DNA of 64,000 bases from an uncultured Pelagibacteraceae bacterium (GCA_902623395.1 CACNTN010000001.1:1-64000), one strand, 5' to 3'. Positions 9,508 to 22,129 are shown, counted from the first letter of the stretch. Numbers and translations: made by a program. The notes: generated from the sequence alone by a model not told the origin.

Positions 9508-11664
9508 ATGAAAACTTTAATAAAGTTAGCCATAATTTATTTTTGTTTTATTCAAGCTTTAAAAGCTGAAACAAAAACTTTTTCATACACAGGGGCAGTT
9601 CAAACTTTTACAGTTCCCACAGGAACAACATCAATAACTGTTGATGGTTATGGTGGTATGGGAGGCCATGGAGCAAGTGACTTAAATAGCCGTGGAGGAT
9701 TAGGTGGAAGAGTTCAAACTACTATCAGTGTAACGCCTGGCACTACACTAAACATATATGTCGGAGGTGCAGGTGGTGACACCACAGTAAATCCTGGAAC
9801 AGGTTACGAACCAAGTTTTAATCCATATTCGAGCGGAAACGGCGCAGGAGGTTTTAATGGTGGAGCTCAAGGCGGTCAAACCAGTGCAGGCGCAGGAGGC
9901 GGAGCTACAGATATAAGATTTGGTGGTACCGCATTATCTAATAGAATTTATGTTGCCGGTGGTGGTGGTGGTGGTGGAAATCAAAGAAGGAAGTCACAAC
10001 CCGGCGGAGATGGCGGTCATGGTGGAGGTACTACTGGTGGAGCTGGATCAAAAGGTGGAGCTGGTGGAACCAATCAATCAAGTTCAGATTTAACTAGAGG
10101 CCCTAATGCTACAGGAGGCGGAGCTGGAGGTGGAGGTGGTACTTCATCGGCTGGTGGAGCTGGAGGCTCTGTGTCAGGTTCAAATGGAACACTTGGTACC
10201 GGTGGTCAAGGCGGTAACTCTGGTAGACACGGCGGTGGTGGTGGCGGTGGCTATTACGGAGGCGGCGGTGGGGGTCATAAAAATGGAAGTGACGCTGGCG
10301 GTGGTGGTGGCGGAGGATCATCTTACTGTGATCCAACTTATTGTTCATCTACTACGCACACACAAGGTTACACAACAGCTACTGGTAACGGATCTTTAAC
10401 CTTTACATACACCGTAGTAACTCGAAGTGGATATACTGTAAGAATTACTGCTTCTTCAATGCAAGATATTTTAACAGTATTGGAACAAATTAATACTGAT
10501 AGTAAAAATACTACATTAACATCAGCTTTAGATGATTTAAATGATGCTCAATTAAAAATAGCTGCAAAACAAATTAAAGGTTTGACAATAAATAGAGTCA
10601 AGTTACAGAGCATTAAAAGTAATAATAATTTTAAACAAGCTATGAATAGCGCAATTTCTGGACCTAGCTTCAATCAAATGGTCAGAAATAATTTTGCTAA
10701 TTTAACATCTGCTGAGGTCAATAATTTTTATAATCCCTCTTTGGAAAATATAAACATAACTAATAATTTTACAATAAGTGACATAGCAAAAATTTACTCA
10801 AAGAAAAATTTACTAAATATAGGCTCAACTGATAGTTCTTTATATTTAAGAACTTTTGGAGGTATTACAGATCAAGAGTCTTTTGGAGATGAAACTGGTT
10901 ACTCTTCTAATACCGCTGGGTTTGTATTCGGCAGTCAATCTAGCTTTGAAAATTTAAAAGCTGGTTGGGGATTAGGATTTTCTACAACAGGGCTGGATTA
11001 TGAAGATAGTTATGGATTAAATAATAATTATACCCTTCATTCAAATTTTTTTGCGAATAAGGAATATGATAAATATAAAACGAATTTAAATCTTGGAACT
11101 TTTATTTCAAAAAATAGTACTACAAGAAATGTGACTGAAGGACATACACAGACTTTAAAATCAAATCAATATGATTTAGGATTTGATCTTTCTGCAGGTA
11201 TTTCGAAAAAGATTGAGTTTTTAAATGGTTGGATGATAGATCCTTCTTTTAATTTAACTGCTAATTATGTTTTTCAAGATGATATAGATGAAAACGGTGG
11301 TGATTTAGCTTTAAATATTAAAACTGATAATCTTTTACAGGTAAGGCCAGAATTAGGCTTCAACTTGGCTAAAGAACTATCTAATAATCAGGACAAATCT
11401 AAAGGTTTTAATTTCTCTTTTTTTATAAGTGAAGAGAATAAACTAGATGGATATGACTCGGATGCGACTATTAAAGATACAGGAAGTGGTTATAAAATAA
11501 CTGATAGTCGTAAAACTGATCAATTATTAACTGCTGGTCTTGGTTACACATCTTCTAATATAAAAAATAATAGTCAATTTATAATAAGTGCTTTTGGAAC
11601 TGAAAATAAATACGGAGATTTAAACTCTACTTTACTCTCATTTAATTTTAATAAAAAATTTTAA
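9508..11664 (+). CDS. Secreted glycine-rich protein with C-terminal autotransporter-like beta-barrel
   Basis: I do not recognise a named gene. The 718-residue product has a signal peptide (about 1-20, ending IQALKA). A short beta-rich start follows (FSYTGAVQTFTVPTGTTSI), then a long glycine-rich region (about 45-285, many GG, GGG and GGGG runs). This resembles the Gly-rich domain seen in ALK-like and many bacterial surface proteins. A Thr/Ser/Asn linker and a helical part (about 310-420) lead to a C-terminal stretch of alternating polar/hydrophobic strands with aromatic girdles. The final residue is Phe, as in outer-membrane barrels. I infer a self-secreting surface protein. It starts 22 bases after carB, and the GGN codons make the region locally GC-richer. 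Confidence 0.7.
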   Translation: MKTLIKLAIIYFCFIQALKAETKTFSYTGAVQTFTVPTGTTSITVDGYGGMGGHGASDLNSRGGLGGRVQTTISVTPGTTLNIYVGGAGGDTTVNPGTGYEPSFNPYSSGNGAGGFNGGAQGGQTSAGAGGGATDIRFGGTALSNRIYVAGGGGGGGNQRRKSQPGGDGGHGGGTTGGAGSKGGAGGTNQSSSDLTRGPNATGGGAGGGGGTSSAGGAGGSVSGSNGTLGTGGQGGNSGRHGGGGGGGYYGGGGGGHKNGSDAGGGGGGGSSYCDPTYCSSTTHTQGYTTATGNGSLTFTYTVVTRSGYTVRITASSMQDILTVLEQINTDSKNTTLTSALDDLNDAQLKIAAKQIKGLTINRVKLQSIKSNNNFKQAMNSAISGPSFNQMVRNNFANLTSAEVNNFYNPSLENINITNNFTISDIAKIYSKKNLLNIGSTDSSLYLRTFGGITDQESFGDETGYSSNTAGFVFGSQSSFENLKAGWGLGFSTTGLDYEDSYGLNNNYTLHSNFFANKEYDKYKTNLNLGTFISKNSTTRNVTEGHTQTLKSNQYDLGFDLSAGISKKIEFLNGWMIDPSFNLTANYVFQDDIDENGGDLALNIKTDNLLQVRPELGFNLAKELSNNQDKSKGFNFSFFISEENKLDGYDSDATIKDTGSGYKITDSRKTDQLLTAGLGYTSSNIKNNSQFIISAFGTENKYGDLNSTLLSFNFNKKF

Positions 11665-11672
11665 TTATAAAT

Positions 11673-12335
11673 TTACTTTACTTTCCAATCAGTTTCAAAA
11701 GTGACATAGTTTATTTGGATACATCTTCTCTCTTTTTTAATTTCTTTTTTTTCCATTCCATGCCAAGTGTTTGGTCCACTTGTGAAAAAATATCCATAAT
11801 TATGTTTGTAAGGAACTGTTTTAACTTTATTTAATTTTGCGTCGTAGAAATCGGTTCCTAGATTTTCTGACTCGTTATGTAAATTGACAAAAACTATTGA
11901 AGACATTAATTTTTCCTCAATATCACAATGAGGTTTTAACCAAAAACCCTCTCGGTCACAAATTACCTCTAGCCTTACAAATGAATTAGTTAAATCTTTT
12001 CCAATTAATGATCCAATCTTTTTATAAACATCAGGTGATCTTAATTCTTCTATAAATTTTGTTAAATTTGGAAATAGATTAGAGTTTTCTTTAGTAACAT
12101 AACATCGAAGTTTTTTTGCTTTACCACCATCTTTAATTCCAGCTCGAAAGGCTCCTTCGCCTCCATCTAAAGCTCTAGTGCCATCATAATTTAAATTTTG
12201 TTTTCTCGGATCAGCTATCTCTGCGTTACAAATTTCATCGATAGCACTTTGTGTCAAAGGTTCGTTGATTTCAAAATGTTTAAAAGGATCGCTAAATAAC
12301 TTTGTTCTTTTTTCTAATGACTTAAATAATTCCAT
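11673..12335 (-). CDS. 2-oxoglutarate/Fe(II)-dependent oxygenase-like protein
   Basis: The 220-residue protein shows the facial-triad pattern of 2OG-Fe(II) dioxygenases. An HxD lies in WLKPHCDIEEK, a distal His in GPNTWHGMEKK, and a 2OG-binding Arg about ten residues further in KKERRCIQINY. The rest is the expected jelly-roll of short strands. The substrate is unknown; family members hydroxylate proteins, small molecules or lipids. Its start lies inside the end of the upstream ELM1-like gene (14-base overlap), so the two are probably translated together. That pairing hints at a cell-surface or glycan substrate, but this is inference only. Confidence 0.75.
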   Translation of the reverse strand: MELFKSLEKRTKLFSDPFKHFEINEPLTQSAIDEICNAEIADPRKQNLNYDGTRALDGGEGAFRAGIKDGGKAKKLRCYVTKENSNLFPNLTKFIEELRSPDVYKKIGSLIGKDLTNSFVRLEVICDREGFWLKPHCDIEEKLMSSIVFVNLHNESENLGTDFYDAKLNKVKTVPYKHNYGYFFTSGPNTWHGMEKKEIKKERRCIQINYVTFETDWKVK

Positions 12336-13275
12336 TTTTTTTCAATTTTGCTTTTACAGTCGGAGCAATTCTATTTACTTCATTTAAACTACTATAACTC
12401 CAACTTTCAACTCTATCCTCCAATTCTCTTGTTATACCTAAATCTTTCAATTGTGAATAAAATTTTTTAAATCTGCCAGTTGGCTTTAAAGACTTCATCA
12501 TGGCAATATAAACAGGTTTCCCGGTCATAGCAGCCTCTGAAATCATTGACGTGGAGTCGCATGTTACAACTATATAATTTGAGATTGCTAGCGCAGAAAG
12601 ATAAGCTTTTTTATCAATGGTTTTAATTACGTGATGATTAAAACTAAAAGTATTAAAAGCTATTTTAAGAATATTTTCAGGCGTCCTATAAGATGGGATA
12701 ACAACAATCTTAAATTTATCCGGAGTGAATAATGTCTTTACTTTGTTAAAAAGTTCATGAATTTGTTTTTCTGAATAACTATAATACTTATTCGGTCCTC
12801 CAATTATAAACGCTACAAGTTCTTTTTTTTTATCTTTTTCTATTCCAAGATATTTTGAATTATCATTTATTTCTTTTTTAGTTAAGTAGTGAATAGCTCC
12901 CGTGGTACTGATTATATTTTCACCTTTTAAATTATCGTGTTCTGGGCTTACTATTAGATCAAAATGTTTAAAAGAAACTTTTGGATCTTGTATATGAATG
13001 GTAAAAATTTCATTACCTAATCTCTTTTTTAAAGCTATCGATGGTATTACACTTTTTCTTCCACAAGATATAATAACTTTACAATCACACACGAATTTAT
13101 TTTTTACCAAATTTTCTGATATTGGGCTGATTTTTGGAGGTATCAGATTCCAAATAGGTTTTAATTCAATTTTTTGATGTTTATAACTTAGACCCAAAGC
13201 TTTAGCTAATCCCTCTACTTGACTAACCATTCCATGCATACCTTGCGTTAAAAGAAGTGCTTTTAATTCTAACAT
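12322..13275 (-). CDS. ELM1/GtrOC1-family putative glycosyltransferase
   Basis: The 317-residue protein matches the ELM1 family (formerly DUF1022) in its start (LLLTQGMHGMVSQVEGLAKALG). Other matches are the ISCGRKSVIPSIALKK motif, the IHIQDPKVSFKHFDLIVSPEHD block, and a C-terminal TCDSTSMISEAAMTGKPVYI motif that resembles the nucleotide-sugar pocket of GT-B glycosyltransferases. Bacterial relatives are annotated as glycosyltransferases; the plant homologue affects mitochondrial fission. The true substrate is unknown. It is divergent from trxB with only 23 bases between starts, so its promoter must lie partly in trxB. Confidence 0.75.
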   Translation of the reverse strand: MLELKALLLTQGMHGMVSQVEGLAKALGLSYKHQKIELKPIWNLIPPKISPISENLVKNKFVCDCKVIISCGRKSVIPSIALKKRLGNEIFTIHIQDPKVSFKHFDLIVSPEHDNLKGENIISTTGAIHYLTKKEINDNSKYLGIEKDKKKELVAFIIGGPNKYYSYSEKQIHELFNKVKTLFTPDKFKIVVIPSYRTPENILKIAFNTFSFNHHVIKTIDKKAYLSALAISNYIVVTCDSTSMISEAAMTGKPVYIAMMKSLKPTGRFKKFYSQLKDLGITRELEDRVESWSYSSLNEVNRIAPTVKAKLKKNGII

Positions 13276-13298
13276 TAGTTATTATATACCTCTAAATA

Positions 13299-15435
<2,137 letters not shown>

Positions 15436-15467
15436 TTATAATAATTTATAAATACTATTAACATATA

Positions 15468-17639
15468 ATGCAAAATACTTATCAAGAAAAATTTGCTGAC
15501 CTAGAGGTTAATAACTCTAAAAAAATAAAGAAGTTAGAAGGAGGTATTAATTTTAAAATCAAGAGCGATTTTCAACCTAGCGGTGACCAACCTGAAGCAA
15601 TTAAACAAATTTTAAAAAATTTAAAAGACAATAAACAAGAGCAAGTGCTTTTAGGGGTCACAGGTTCAGGCAAGACTTTCACTATGGCTAAAGTTATTGA
15701 AAAAGCTAATAGACCAGCTTTAATTCTCGCTCCAAATAAAACTCTTGCTGCTCAATTATACGGTGAGTTTAAAAGTTTTTTCCCAGACAACGCCGTTGAG
15801 TATTTCGTTTCATATTATGACTATTACACCCCAGAAGCGTACGTGCCGAGATCAGACACTTATATAGAAAAAGAGGCTTCAATTAATGAGCAAATAGATC
15901 GTATGAGGCACTCAGCGACTAGATCGTTGTTAGAAAGAGACGATGTAATTATTGTAGCAAGCGTATCATGTATTTATGGTTTAGGTTCTGTAGAGGCTTA
16001 CTCAAAAATGACAATTACTTTGAAAAAAAATTACGAGTATGAACGAGATGATTTAATTAGAGCTTTTATAAATTTACAGTACAAAAGAAATGATCAAAAT
16101 TTTTTTAGAGGTACTTTTAGGGTAAGAGGAGAAAATTTAGAAATTTTTCCATCCCATTTAGAGGATAGAGCCTGGAGAATAAGTTTTAATTTTAATAAAC
16201 TGGAAAAAATTGAGGAATTTGATCCACTTACTGGTGATAAAACAAATGATTATTCTATTATTAAAATTTATGCTAATAGCCACTACATAACTCCTAAGCC
16301 AACTATCGAGCAAGCTATAAGACAAATAAAATCTGAATTAGCTGAAACTTTAAAAAAACATAGAGAAAATAATAAGCTTTTAGAGGAGCAACGACTAAGG
16401 GAAAGAACTAAATTTGATTTAGAAATGATTGAAGCGACTGGAACGTGTGCAGGCATCGAAAATTATTCAAGATTTTTGTCTGGAAGAAAAGCTGGGGAAC
16501 CTCCACCTACTCTATTTGAATATTTTCCAGATAATGCAATAATCTTTGTAGATGAAAGTCATGTAACTGTTCCTCAATTGAATGGGATGTACAAAGGAGA
16601 CCGAACACGAAAGAGCACATTAGCTGAGTATGGATTTAGACTTCCATCCTGCATGGATAACAGACCTTTAAAGTTTGAAGAGTGGGATTTAATGAGAACA
16701 CAAACTGTATTTGTGTCTGCCACTCCAGGACCGTGGGAACTTAAACAAACCGACAATACACACATTGACCAAATTATTAGGCCAACTGGTTTAATAGATC
16801 CGCCAGTAGAAATAAGACCAGCTAAAACTCAGGTGGACGATCTTATGCATGAAGCAAAAGAAATTGTAAAAAAAGGTTACAGGGTTCTTGCTACAACACT
16901 CACTAAAAAGATGGCAGAAGATCTTACCGAGTACCTTCACGAAAATGGTCTTAAAGTAAGATACATGCACTCCGATATAGACACTTTAGAGAGAATTGAA
17001 ATTATAAGAGACTTGAGAATGGGAGTGTTTGACATTCTAGTAGGAATAAATTTGTTGAGAGAAGGATTAGATATTCCTGAGTGCGCTTTGGTTGCAATAT
17101 TAGATGCAGATAAAGAAGGTTTTTTAAGATCAGAAACTTCTTTAATACAAACTATCGGAAGAGCTGCACGTAATATAGACGGAAAAGTAATTTTATATGC
17201 TGATAAAGTCACAAAAAGTATTGATAAAGCCATAAAGGAGACAGAGAGAAGAAGAAATAAACAGTTAGAATATAACAAAAAAAATGGAATCACTGCAGAG
17301 TCGGTAAAAAAAGAAATAAGCGATATTTTAGAGTCTGTTTACGAAAAAGATTACGTAAAAATTAGCGAAGGTTCAAATGTAGGTGGAAACTTAAAAAAAC
17401 ATCTAAAAGCATTAAATAGAAAAATGAAAGAGGCTGCTTCTAACCTAGAGTTTGAGGAAGCCGCAAAATTGAGAGATGAAATGAGAAAGTTGGAAGCAAG
17501 TGAACTTGAAATAACTTTAAATCCAAAAATTTCTCAATATAATTTAAAAAGTAAAGTTTACCCTAAAGGGAGATCTACGATGGGTATGCCGGGTACGAAA
17601 CCTAAAAAAGCGATTAAAAAATGGAAGCCAAAAAAATAA
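15468..17639 (+). CDS. uvrB: Excinuclease ABC subunit B
   Basis: UvrB is the damage-verifying helicase-like subunit of nucleotide-excision repair. At 723 residues it is slightly longer than usual because of an N-terminal lead of about 25 residues. It shows Walker A ([13 protein letters not shown]), the beta-hairpin region ([21 protein letters not shown]), helicase motif II (FVDESHVT), motif VI (QTIGRAARN) and a C-terminal UvrC-binding UVR domain ([20 protein letters not shown]). Its end overlaps the next gene by 19 bases, starting a coupled chain that leads to uvrC. Confidence 0.97.
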   Translation: MQNTYQEKFADLEVNNSKKIKKLEGGINFKIKSDFQPSGDQPEAIKQILKNLKDNKQEQVLLGVTGSGKTFTMAKVIEKANRPALILAPNKTLAAQLYGEFKSFFPDNAVEYFVSYYDYYTPEAYVPRSDTYIEKEASINEQIDRMRHSATRSLLERDDVIIVASVSCIYGLGSVEAYSKMTITLKKNYEYERDDLIRAFINLQYKRNDQNFFRGTFRVRGENLEIFPSHLEDRAWRISFNFNKLEKIEEFDPLTGDKTNDYSIIKIYANSHYITPKPTIEQAIRQIKSELAETLKKHRENNKLLEEQRLRERTKFDLEMIEATGTCAGIENYSRFLSGRKAGEPPPTLFEYFPDNAIIFVDESHVTVPQLNGMYKGDRTRKSTLAEYGFRLPSCMDNRPLKFEEWDLMRTQTVFVSATPGPWELKQTDNTHIDQIIRPTGLIDPPVEIRPAKTQVDDLMHEAKEIVKKGYRVLATTLTKKMAEDLTEYLHENGLKVRYMHSDIDTLERIEIIRDLRMGVFDILVGINLLREGLDIPECALVAILDADKEGFLRSETSLIQTIGRAARNIDGKVILYADKVTKSIDKAIKETERRRNKQLEYNKKNGITAESVKKEISDILESVYEKDYVKISEGSNVGGNLKKHLKALNRKMKEAASNLEFEEAAKLRDEMRKLEASELEITLNPKISQYNLKSKVYPKGRSTMGMPGTKPKKAIKKWKPKK

Positions 17640-18376
17640 TTATTACTGGTGGAGCTACAAGGATAGGAGCTGCAATTGCAAAGAGTTTGGTAAGTTATGA
17701 TACGAAAATGGTTATTCATTTCAATAAATCTAAAGGTAGTGCTTTAAAATTAAAAAAAGAACTAGAAGAACTTGGCGCTGAAACTTATCTATTAAAAGCA
17801 GATTTAAATAATTTTAAACAAACCAATAATTTAATTAATTCTGCGCATAAAATGATGAAAGGCTTAGATTGTTTAATTAATAACGCTTCTATTTTTGAAA
17901 ATGATAATCTTGAAAATTTCTCTGAAAAATCGTTTACAAGGCATATAAATGTCAACTTAAAAGCACCTGCTATATTGACTCAAAACTTTAATAAATTATT
18001 GAAAAATAAAGAGGGATGTATTGTCAATGTAATTGATCAACGAGTTGAGAAATTAACTCCATTTTTTTTCTCATACACTTTAAGCAAATCATCTTTAGCA
18101 GTTTTAACAAAAACGTCAGCTATGAAACTGGCTCCCAATATAAGAGTGAATGGTATCTCACCCGGTCCTACTTTAAAAAATAAAAGACAATCTGAAAGAC
18201 ATTTTAAGAAACAGTGGAAGTCAATAATATTAAAAAAAAAAGTAGATTTAGAAAATATCTGTAATGGAGTAAAATTTCTTATTGAAAGCAAAAGTATAAC
18301 TGGAGAAATAATTAATATTGATGGTGGACAAAGGCTAGCATGGCAAACACCCGATATAATCAATGCAAAAGAATGA
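17621..18376 (+). CDS. Pteridine reductase-type short-chain dehydrogenase (FolM-like)
   Basis: This 251-residue SDR probably reduces a dihydropterin or dihydrofolate with NADPH. It has TGGATRIG at 9-16, the TGxxxRxG variant that marks pteridine reductases, in place of the usual TGxxxGxG. Its catalytic residues appear to be Asp139-Tyr152-Lys156; the 13- and 4-residue spacings match Leishmania PTR1, where Asp replaces the usual SDR Ser. LINNAS (85-90) and the late NGISPGPTL loop also fit. It overlaps uvrB by 19 bases and folB by 4. The folB neighbour supports a pterin/folate role, perhaps FolM itself. Confidence 0.8.
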   Translation: MEAKKIIITGGATRIGAAIAKSLVSYDTKMVIHFNKSKGSALKLKKELEELGAETYLLKADLNNFKQTNNLINSAHKMMKGLDCLINNASIFENDNLENFSEKSFTRHINVNLKAPAILTQNFNKLLKNKEGCIVNVIDQRVEKLTPFFFSYTLSKSSLAVLTKTSAMKLAPNIRVNGISPGPTLKNKRQSERHFKKQWKSIILKKKVDLENICNGVKFLIESKSITGEIINIDGGQRLAWQTPDIINAKE

Positions 18377-18768
18377 AAATAATTAAATTTAAAAATAAGG
18401 AAAAATTTAAATATGAAAGGAAAGTTCTTATTAAAGAACTTATTTTAAAAATTTCAGTTGGGATACATAACTTTGAAAAAATAAAAAAACAAAGGGTAAA
18501 ATTTAATATTGAAATTTTGACAGATCCTAATGTATCCCCAAGTGGTAAAGATTTAAATTCAATTTTAAATTATGAAGATGTTGTATTGAAAATCGAAAAA
18601 CTTACTGAGTCAAAACATCATGAATTACTTGAAGATTTAGCAGAGAACATTTTTTCTAAAATATTTAAAAACAAACTTGTTAAAAAAGTAAATTTAAAAA
18701 TAGAAAAGTTAGATATATTAAAAAAAACAAAATCAGTTGGTATTGAAATATCAAAGACTAAAATATGA
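18373..18768 (+). CDS. folB: Dihydroneopterin aldolase
   Basis: FolB cleaves 7,8-dihydroneopterin to the hydroxymethyl-dihydropterin used in folate synthesis. The product has about 131 residues from the chosen ATG at 18373, which forms an ATGA overlap with the preceding stop. A longer frame opens at 18340 but adds only unconserved residues inside the upstream gene. Visible features are the [20 protein letters not shown] segment (family: G-hydrophobic-x-E...R-hydrophobic), the [10 protein letters not shown] tyrosine region, and a [14 protein letters not shown] helix. The start of uvrC overlaps the stop in another ATGA. Confidence 0.85.
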   Translation: MKIIKFKNKEKFKYERKVLIKELILKISVGIHNFEKIKKQRVKFNIEILTDPNVSPSGKDLNSILNYEDVVLKIEKLTESKHHELLEDLAENIFSKIFKNKLVKKVNLKIEKLDILKKTKSVGIEISKTKI

Positions 18769-20603
18769 TGAACAGTTTAGAGCTAGGAAAAAAAGTAATT
18801 AGAGATAAAATTCCATTAATTCCTAAAAATCCTGGGGTATATAAAATGTTAAACTCTGCAGGTGAAATTCTTTATATTGGTAAAGCAAAAAATATCCCAA
18901 ACAGGTTAAAAAGTTACGTTACAGACTCAAACCTCCCTATAAGAACTGAGAGAATGTTATCACTTACACATAACCTAGAAACGACTACTACAAGTAATGA
19001 AAGTGAGGCTTTATTACTTGAGGCAAATTTAATTAAAAAACATAAACCTCGGTACAACATTTTATTAAGAGACGATAAATCTTTTCCATACATATACATT
19101 GGCAATAAAGATAAATGGCCTCAGCTTACTAAGTTGAGAGGAAAAAAATCAAAAACAGGTTACTATTTTGGTCCATTTGCATCAATAGGTTCAGCCAACT
19201 GGACAATTAAAATTCTTCAAAAGATTTTTCAATTAAGAGTTTGTGACGATACAGTTTTCAAAAATAGAGATCGTCCATGCATTCTTTATCAAATTAAAAG
19301 ATGCTCTGGCCCTTGTGTTGGTCATATTAGTGAAAAAGATTATCTATCCACCGTAAACGACTCGATTGATTTTATTTCAGGTAGATCAAGAAGGATTCAA
19401 AAAAACTTATCTAAAGAGATGGAAGAAGCCAGTAAAGAACTTGATTATGAGAAAGCAGCTATCGCGCGAGATAGAATTAAAGCCTTAACTCAAATACAAA
19501 CCTCACAAAAAATAAACCAAACGAATTTAAATGAAGCAGATGTTATAAGTATCTATAAAGAAACTGGAAAAACTTGTATTCAGGTTTTCTTCTTTAGGTC
19601 TAAACAAAATTGGGGTAATCAGGCATTTTACCCAAAACATGACACGGATGATACGGTTGAGGAAATTCTTTCATCTTTTTTACCTCAATTTTATGAAAAT
19701 AAATCTATCCCCGCTTTAATCCTCACAAATATAGAGGCAAAAGAAAAAAGGCTTCTTGAGAAAACATTCTCTACAAAAGAAAACAAACAGATAATAATTA
19801 AAAAAGCTAAAGCGAAAAATGAATTATCAATTTCAAAACTTGCTGAAAAAAATGCAAAGCAGGCTTTAAAACAAAAACTTATTCAATCTGACACAAATAA
19901 TAATCTAATTGAGTCTCTAGCAGCTAAATTTAAACTAAATAGCACTATAGATCTCATAGAAGTTTACGATAACAGCCACATTCAAGGAACTGACTCCATT
20001 GGAGCTCTTATATGCTTTAGTAATGAGGGTTTTGTAAAAAAAAGATACAGAAAATTTAATATAAGGGATGAGAAAGTAAAAAACGATGATTATGGGATGA
20101 TGAAAGAGGTTTTATTTAGAAGATTCTCTAAAGCAGTGAAAGAGAAATCTGGATCTTTATCACTTCCAGATTTGATTTTGATTGATGGAGGTAAAGGACA
20201 GTATTCAGTAAGTAGGGAAGTTTTAAATGAACTTGGCTTACACGATTTGCCAATTTTAGCTGTTGCAAAAGGTAAAAAAAGAAATGCCGGTGAAGAAAAA
20301 ATTTACCACGAAAACAAAGAGTTCATCTTGAACAAAAATGACCCTCTCCTATTTTTTATTCAAAGGCTAAGAGATGAGGCTCATAGATTTGCAATAAGCA
20401 CTCATAGAGCAAAAAGAAAGAAAAATTTGAGTAAATCTCTGTTAGATCAAATACAAGGTATTGGAAAACAAAGAAAGAGAGCTTTGCTAAACCATTTTGG
20501 TTCAGCGAGAGCTGTGGAGTCAGCAAGTCTTGAAGATTTAAAAGCTATTGAAGGAATAGAAGACAGCATAGCAAATAAAATATATAATTATTTTCACGAA
20601 TAA
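18765..20603 (+). CDS. uvrC: Excinuclease ABC subunit C
   Basis: UvrC makes both incisions beside UvrB-bound DNA damage. The 612-residue protein has the N-terminal GIY-YIG nuclease ([21 protein letters not shown]), the Cys-rich middle ([11 protein letters not shown]), a UVR domain ([19 protein letters not shown]), the RNase H-like C-terminal nuclease ([18 protein letters not shown] and [10 protein letters not shown]) and terminal helix-hairpin-helix motifs. It is coupled to folB by a 4-base overlap and precedes pgsA by 6 bases; uvrC-pgsA adjacency is common in Proteobacteria. Confidence 0.97.
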   Translation: MMNSLELGKKVIRDKIPLIPKNPGVYKMLNSAGEILYIGKAKNIPNRLKSYVTDSNLPIRTERMLSLTHNLETTTTSNESEALLLEANLIKKHKPRYNILLRDDKSFPYIYIGNKDKWPQLTKLRGKKSKTGYYFGPFASIGSANWTIKILQKIFQLRVCDDTVFKNRDRPCILYQIKRCSGPCVGHISEKDYLSTVNDSIDFISGRSRRIQKNLSKEMEEASKELDYEKAAIARDRIKALTQIQTSQKINQTNLNEADVISIYKETGKTCIQVFFFRSKQNWGNQAFYPKHDTDDTVEEILSSFLPQFYENKSIPALILTNIEAKEKRLLEKTFSTKENKQIIIKKAKAKNELSISKLAEKNAKQALKQKLIQSDTNNNLIESLAAKFKLNSTIDLIEVYDNSHIQGTDSIGALICFSNEGFVKKRYRKFNIRDEKVKNDDYGMMKEVLFRRFSKAVKEKSGSLSLPDLILIDGGKGQYSVSREVLNELGLHDLPILAVAKGKKRNAGEEKIYHENKEFILNKNDPLLFFIQRLRDEAHRFAISTHRAKRKKNLSKSLLDQIQGIGKQRKRALLNHFGSARAVESASLEDLKAIEGIEDSIANKIYNYFHE

Positions 20604-20609
20604 AAAAGT

Positions 20610-21194
20610 ATGAAACTTAAAATACCGAATATTTTAACTATTGGTCGTATAATTATTGTTCCAATCTTCGTTCTAACTTTTTTTATCCCAGGATTTTTTG
20701 GAGATTTAATTCCATTCTTTCTTTTCGCTTTAGCTAGTTTTACTGACTATCTAGATGGCTTATTAGCAAGAATGTTTAAAGAAGAGTCAAAATTAGGAGA
20801 ACTTTTGGATCCTATTGCAGATAAAATTCTTGTTGCTGCTGCTTTAATACTTCTTGTAATGAATGGAACTATAAAAAACTACGAAGTTATTGCAGCAATA
20901 ATAATTCTTACAAGAGAGATTTTGGTCTCGGGTTTGAGAGAATTTTTGGCTAAAGGTCAGATTACAATGGAAGTAACTGGTTTATCTAAATTAAAAACTT
21001 TCATTCAAATGGTTTCTATAGCAATACTTCTTACTGGAGAAAGCGGTAATAAAATAATTAATTTTCAAGATTATAACGCTCAAACAATAGGAATTATTCT
21101 TTTGTGGCTTTCCGCTTTTTTAACACTTTATACAGGATACGATTATTTAAGAAGAGGAATTGACCACGCAATTAATGAAGATAACAAAGACTAA
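20610..21194 (+). CDS. pgsA: CDP-diacylglycerol--glycerol-3-phosphate 3-phosphatidyltransferase
   Basis: PgsA makes phosphatidylglycerol phosphate, the committed step to phosphatidylglycerol and cardiolipin, in the inner membrane. The 194-residue protein starts with KIPNILTIGRIIIVPIF. It contains the CDP-alcohol phosphatidyltransferase signature D-Y-L-D-G-x2-A-R followed by GELLDPIADK (residues about 47-73), and it has four to six hydrophobic segments. It is the last gene of the uvrB-uvrC chain and converges on ilvE; the two stops interlock in a shared CTAA. Confidence 0.94.
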   Translation: MKLKIPNILTIGRIIIVPIFVLTFFIPGFFGDLIPFFLFALASFTDYLDGLLARMFKEESKLGELLDPIADKILVAAALILLVMNGTIKNYEVIAAIIILTREILVSGLREFLAKGQITMEVTGLSKLKTFIQMVSIAILLTGESGNKIINFQDYNAQTIGIILLWLSAFLTLYTGYDYLRRGIDHAINEDNKD

Positions 21195-22081
21195 GCCGCA
21201 GATTTTTTTCTAACCAAACTTTGATAAGATTCATTAAGATCTTTAATTAAATCACAAACCTTAAACTTATATTCAGATATTTGTGAAACTGGTGTTACTT
21301 CAGCAGCGGTCCCCGTTAAAAAACAACCCACAAATTTACTCATCTCCTCTGGGCTAATTTTTCTTTCTATAACTTTTATTCCTTTTGATTTAGCTATTTT
21401 AATTACTTCTCTTCTCGTAATTCCATCTAAGAAAGAGTCTGGAATTGGAGTGTGAAGTTCACCTAGCTTGTTTTTAAAAAATATATTTGCTCCTGTTGCT
21501 TCTGCTACGTTGCCTTCGTGATCAAGCATAAGAGAATCAGTAAAACCTTTGGCTTCTGCTTCATGTTTAGATAACGTGCAAATCATGTATAGGCCAGCTG
21601 CTTTTGTATCCCAAGGAATTGTATTCGGCGCAGGTCTTCTCCAGTTAGAAATATTCAATTTAATTCCATTTAACTTCAGCTTAGGGTCAAAATATGATCC
21701 CCATTCCCAAGTTGCGATTGCTACGTGTATTTTATTTTTTTGTGCTGATATTGCCATCATTTCACTTCCTCTCCAAATTAAAGGTCTCACATATCCGTTT
21801 AATACTTTTTGAATATTAACAATATTTTTACAGGCATCATTAATTTCGGTCTGAGAGTACGGCACAGAAATACCCATTCTTTTGGCGGAATGAAAAAGTC
21901 TTTCAGTGTGTTCTTCTAATTTGAATATCTCACCATCATAAACTCTTTCTCCCTCAAATACGCAACTAGCGTAATGTAGCCCATGATTAAGAATATGAAT
22001 ATTTGCATCAGCCCAATCAACGGTTTTACCGTTAAACCAAATTTTTCCTGAGCGTTTATCGTAAGGTATGCTTTCCATCAA
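21191..22081 (-). CDS. ilvE: Branched-chain amino-acid aminotransferase
   Basis: IlvE carries out the last step of valine, leucine and isoleucine synthesis (fold-type IV PLP enzyme). The 296-residue protein shows VDWADANIHILNHGLHYASCVFEG at the N-terminus in part, the PLP-lysine context PWDTKAAGLYM, the EATGANIFF loop and LDGITRREVIKIAKSKGI, all typical of the family. The last block ends CFLTGTAAEVTPV. It is divergent from a MarR-family regulator across 73 bases, and its stop interlocks with pgsA's stop. Confidence 0.93.
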   Translation of the reverse strand: MMESIPYDKRSGKIWFNGKTVDWADANIHILNHGLHYASCVFEGERVYDGEIFKLEEHTERLFHSAKRMGISVPYSQTEINDACKNIVNIQKVLNGYVRPLIWRGSEMMAISAQKNKIHVAIATWEWGSYFDPKLKLNGIKLNISNWRRPAPNTIPWDTKAAGLYMICTLSKHEAEAKGFTDSLMLDHEGNVAEATGANIFFKNKLGELHTPIPDSFLDGITRREVIKIAKSKGIKVIERKISPEEMSKFVGCFLTGTAAEVTPVSQISEYKFKVCDLIKDLNESYQSLVRKKSAA

Positions 22082-22129
22082 TAGTAAATATATAGATTTT
22101 TTTTCTTTAAAAAAGTATATTCATCATTA

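Noticed and set aside
10106-10399. 97-residue plus-strand frame and a 79-residue minus-strand frame inside the glycine-rich gene
   Set aside because: They result from repeated GGN codons read in other frames (Val/Ala-rich or His/Arg-rich products) and lie wholly inside a well-supported gene.
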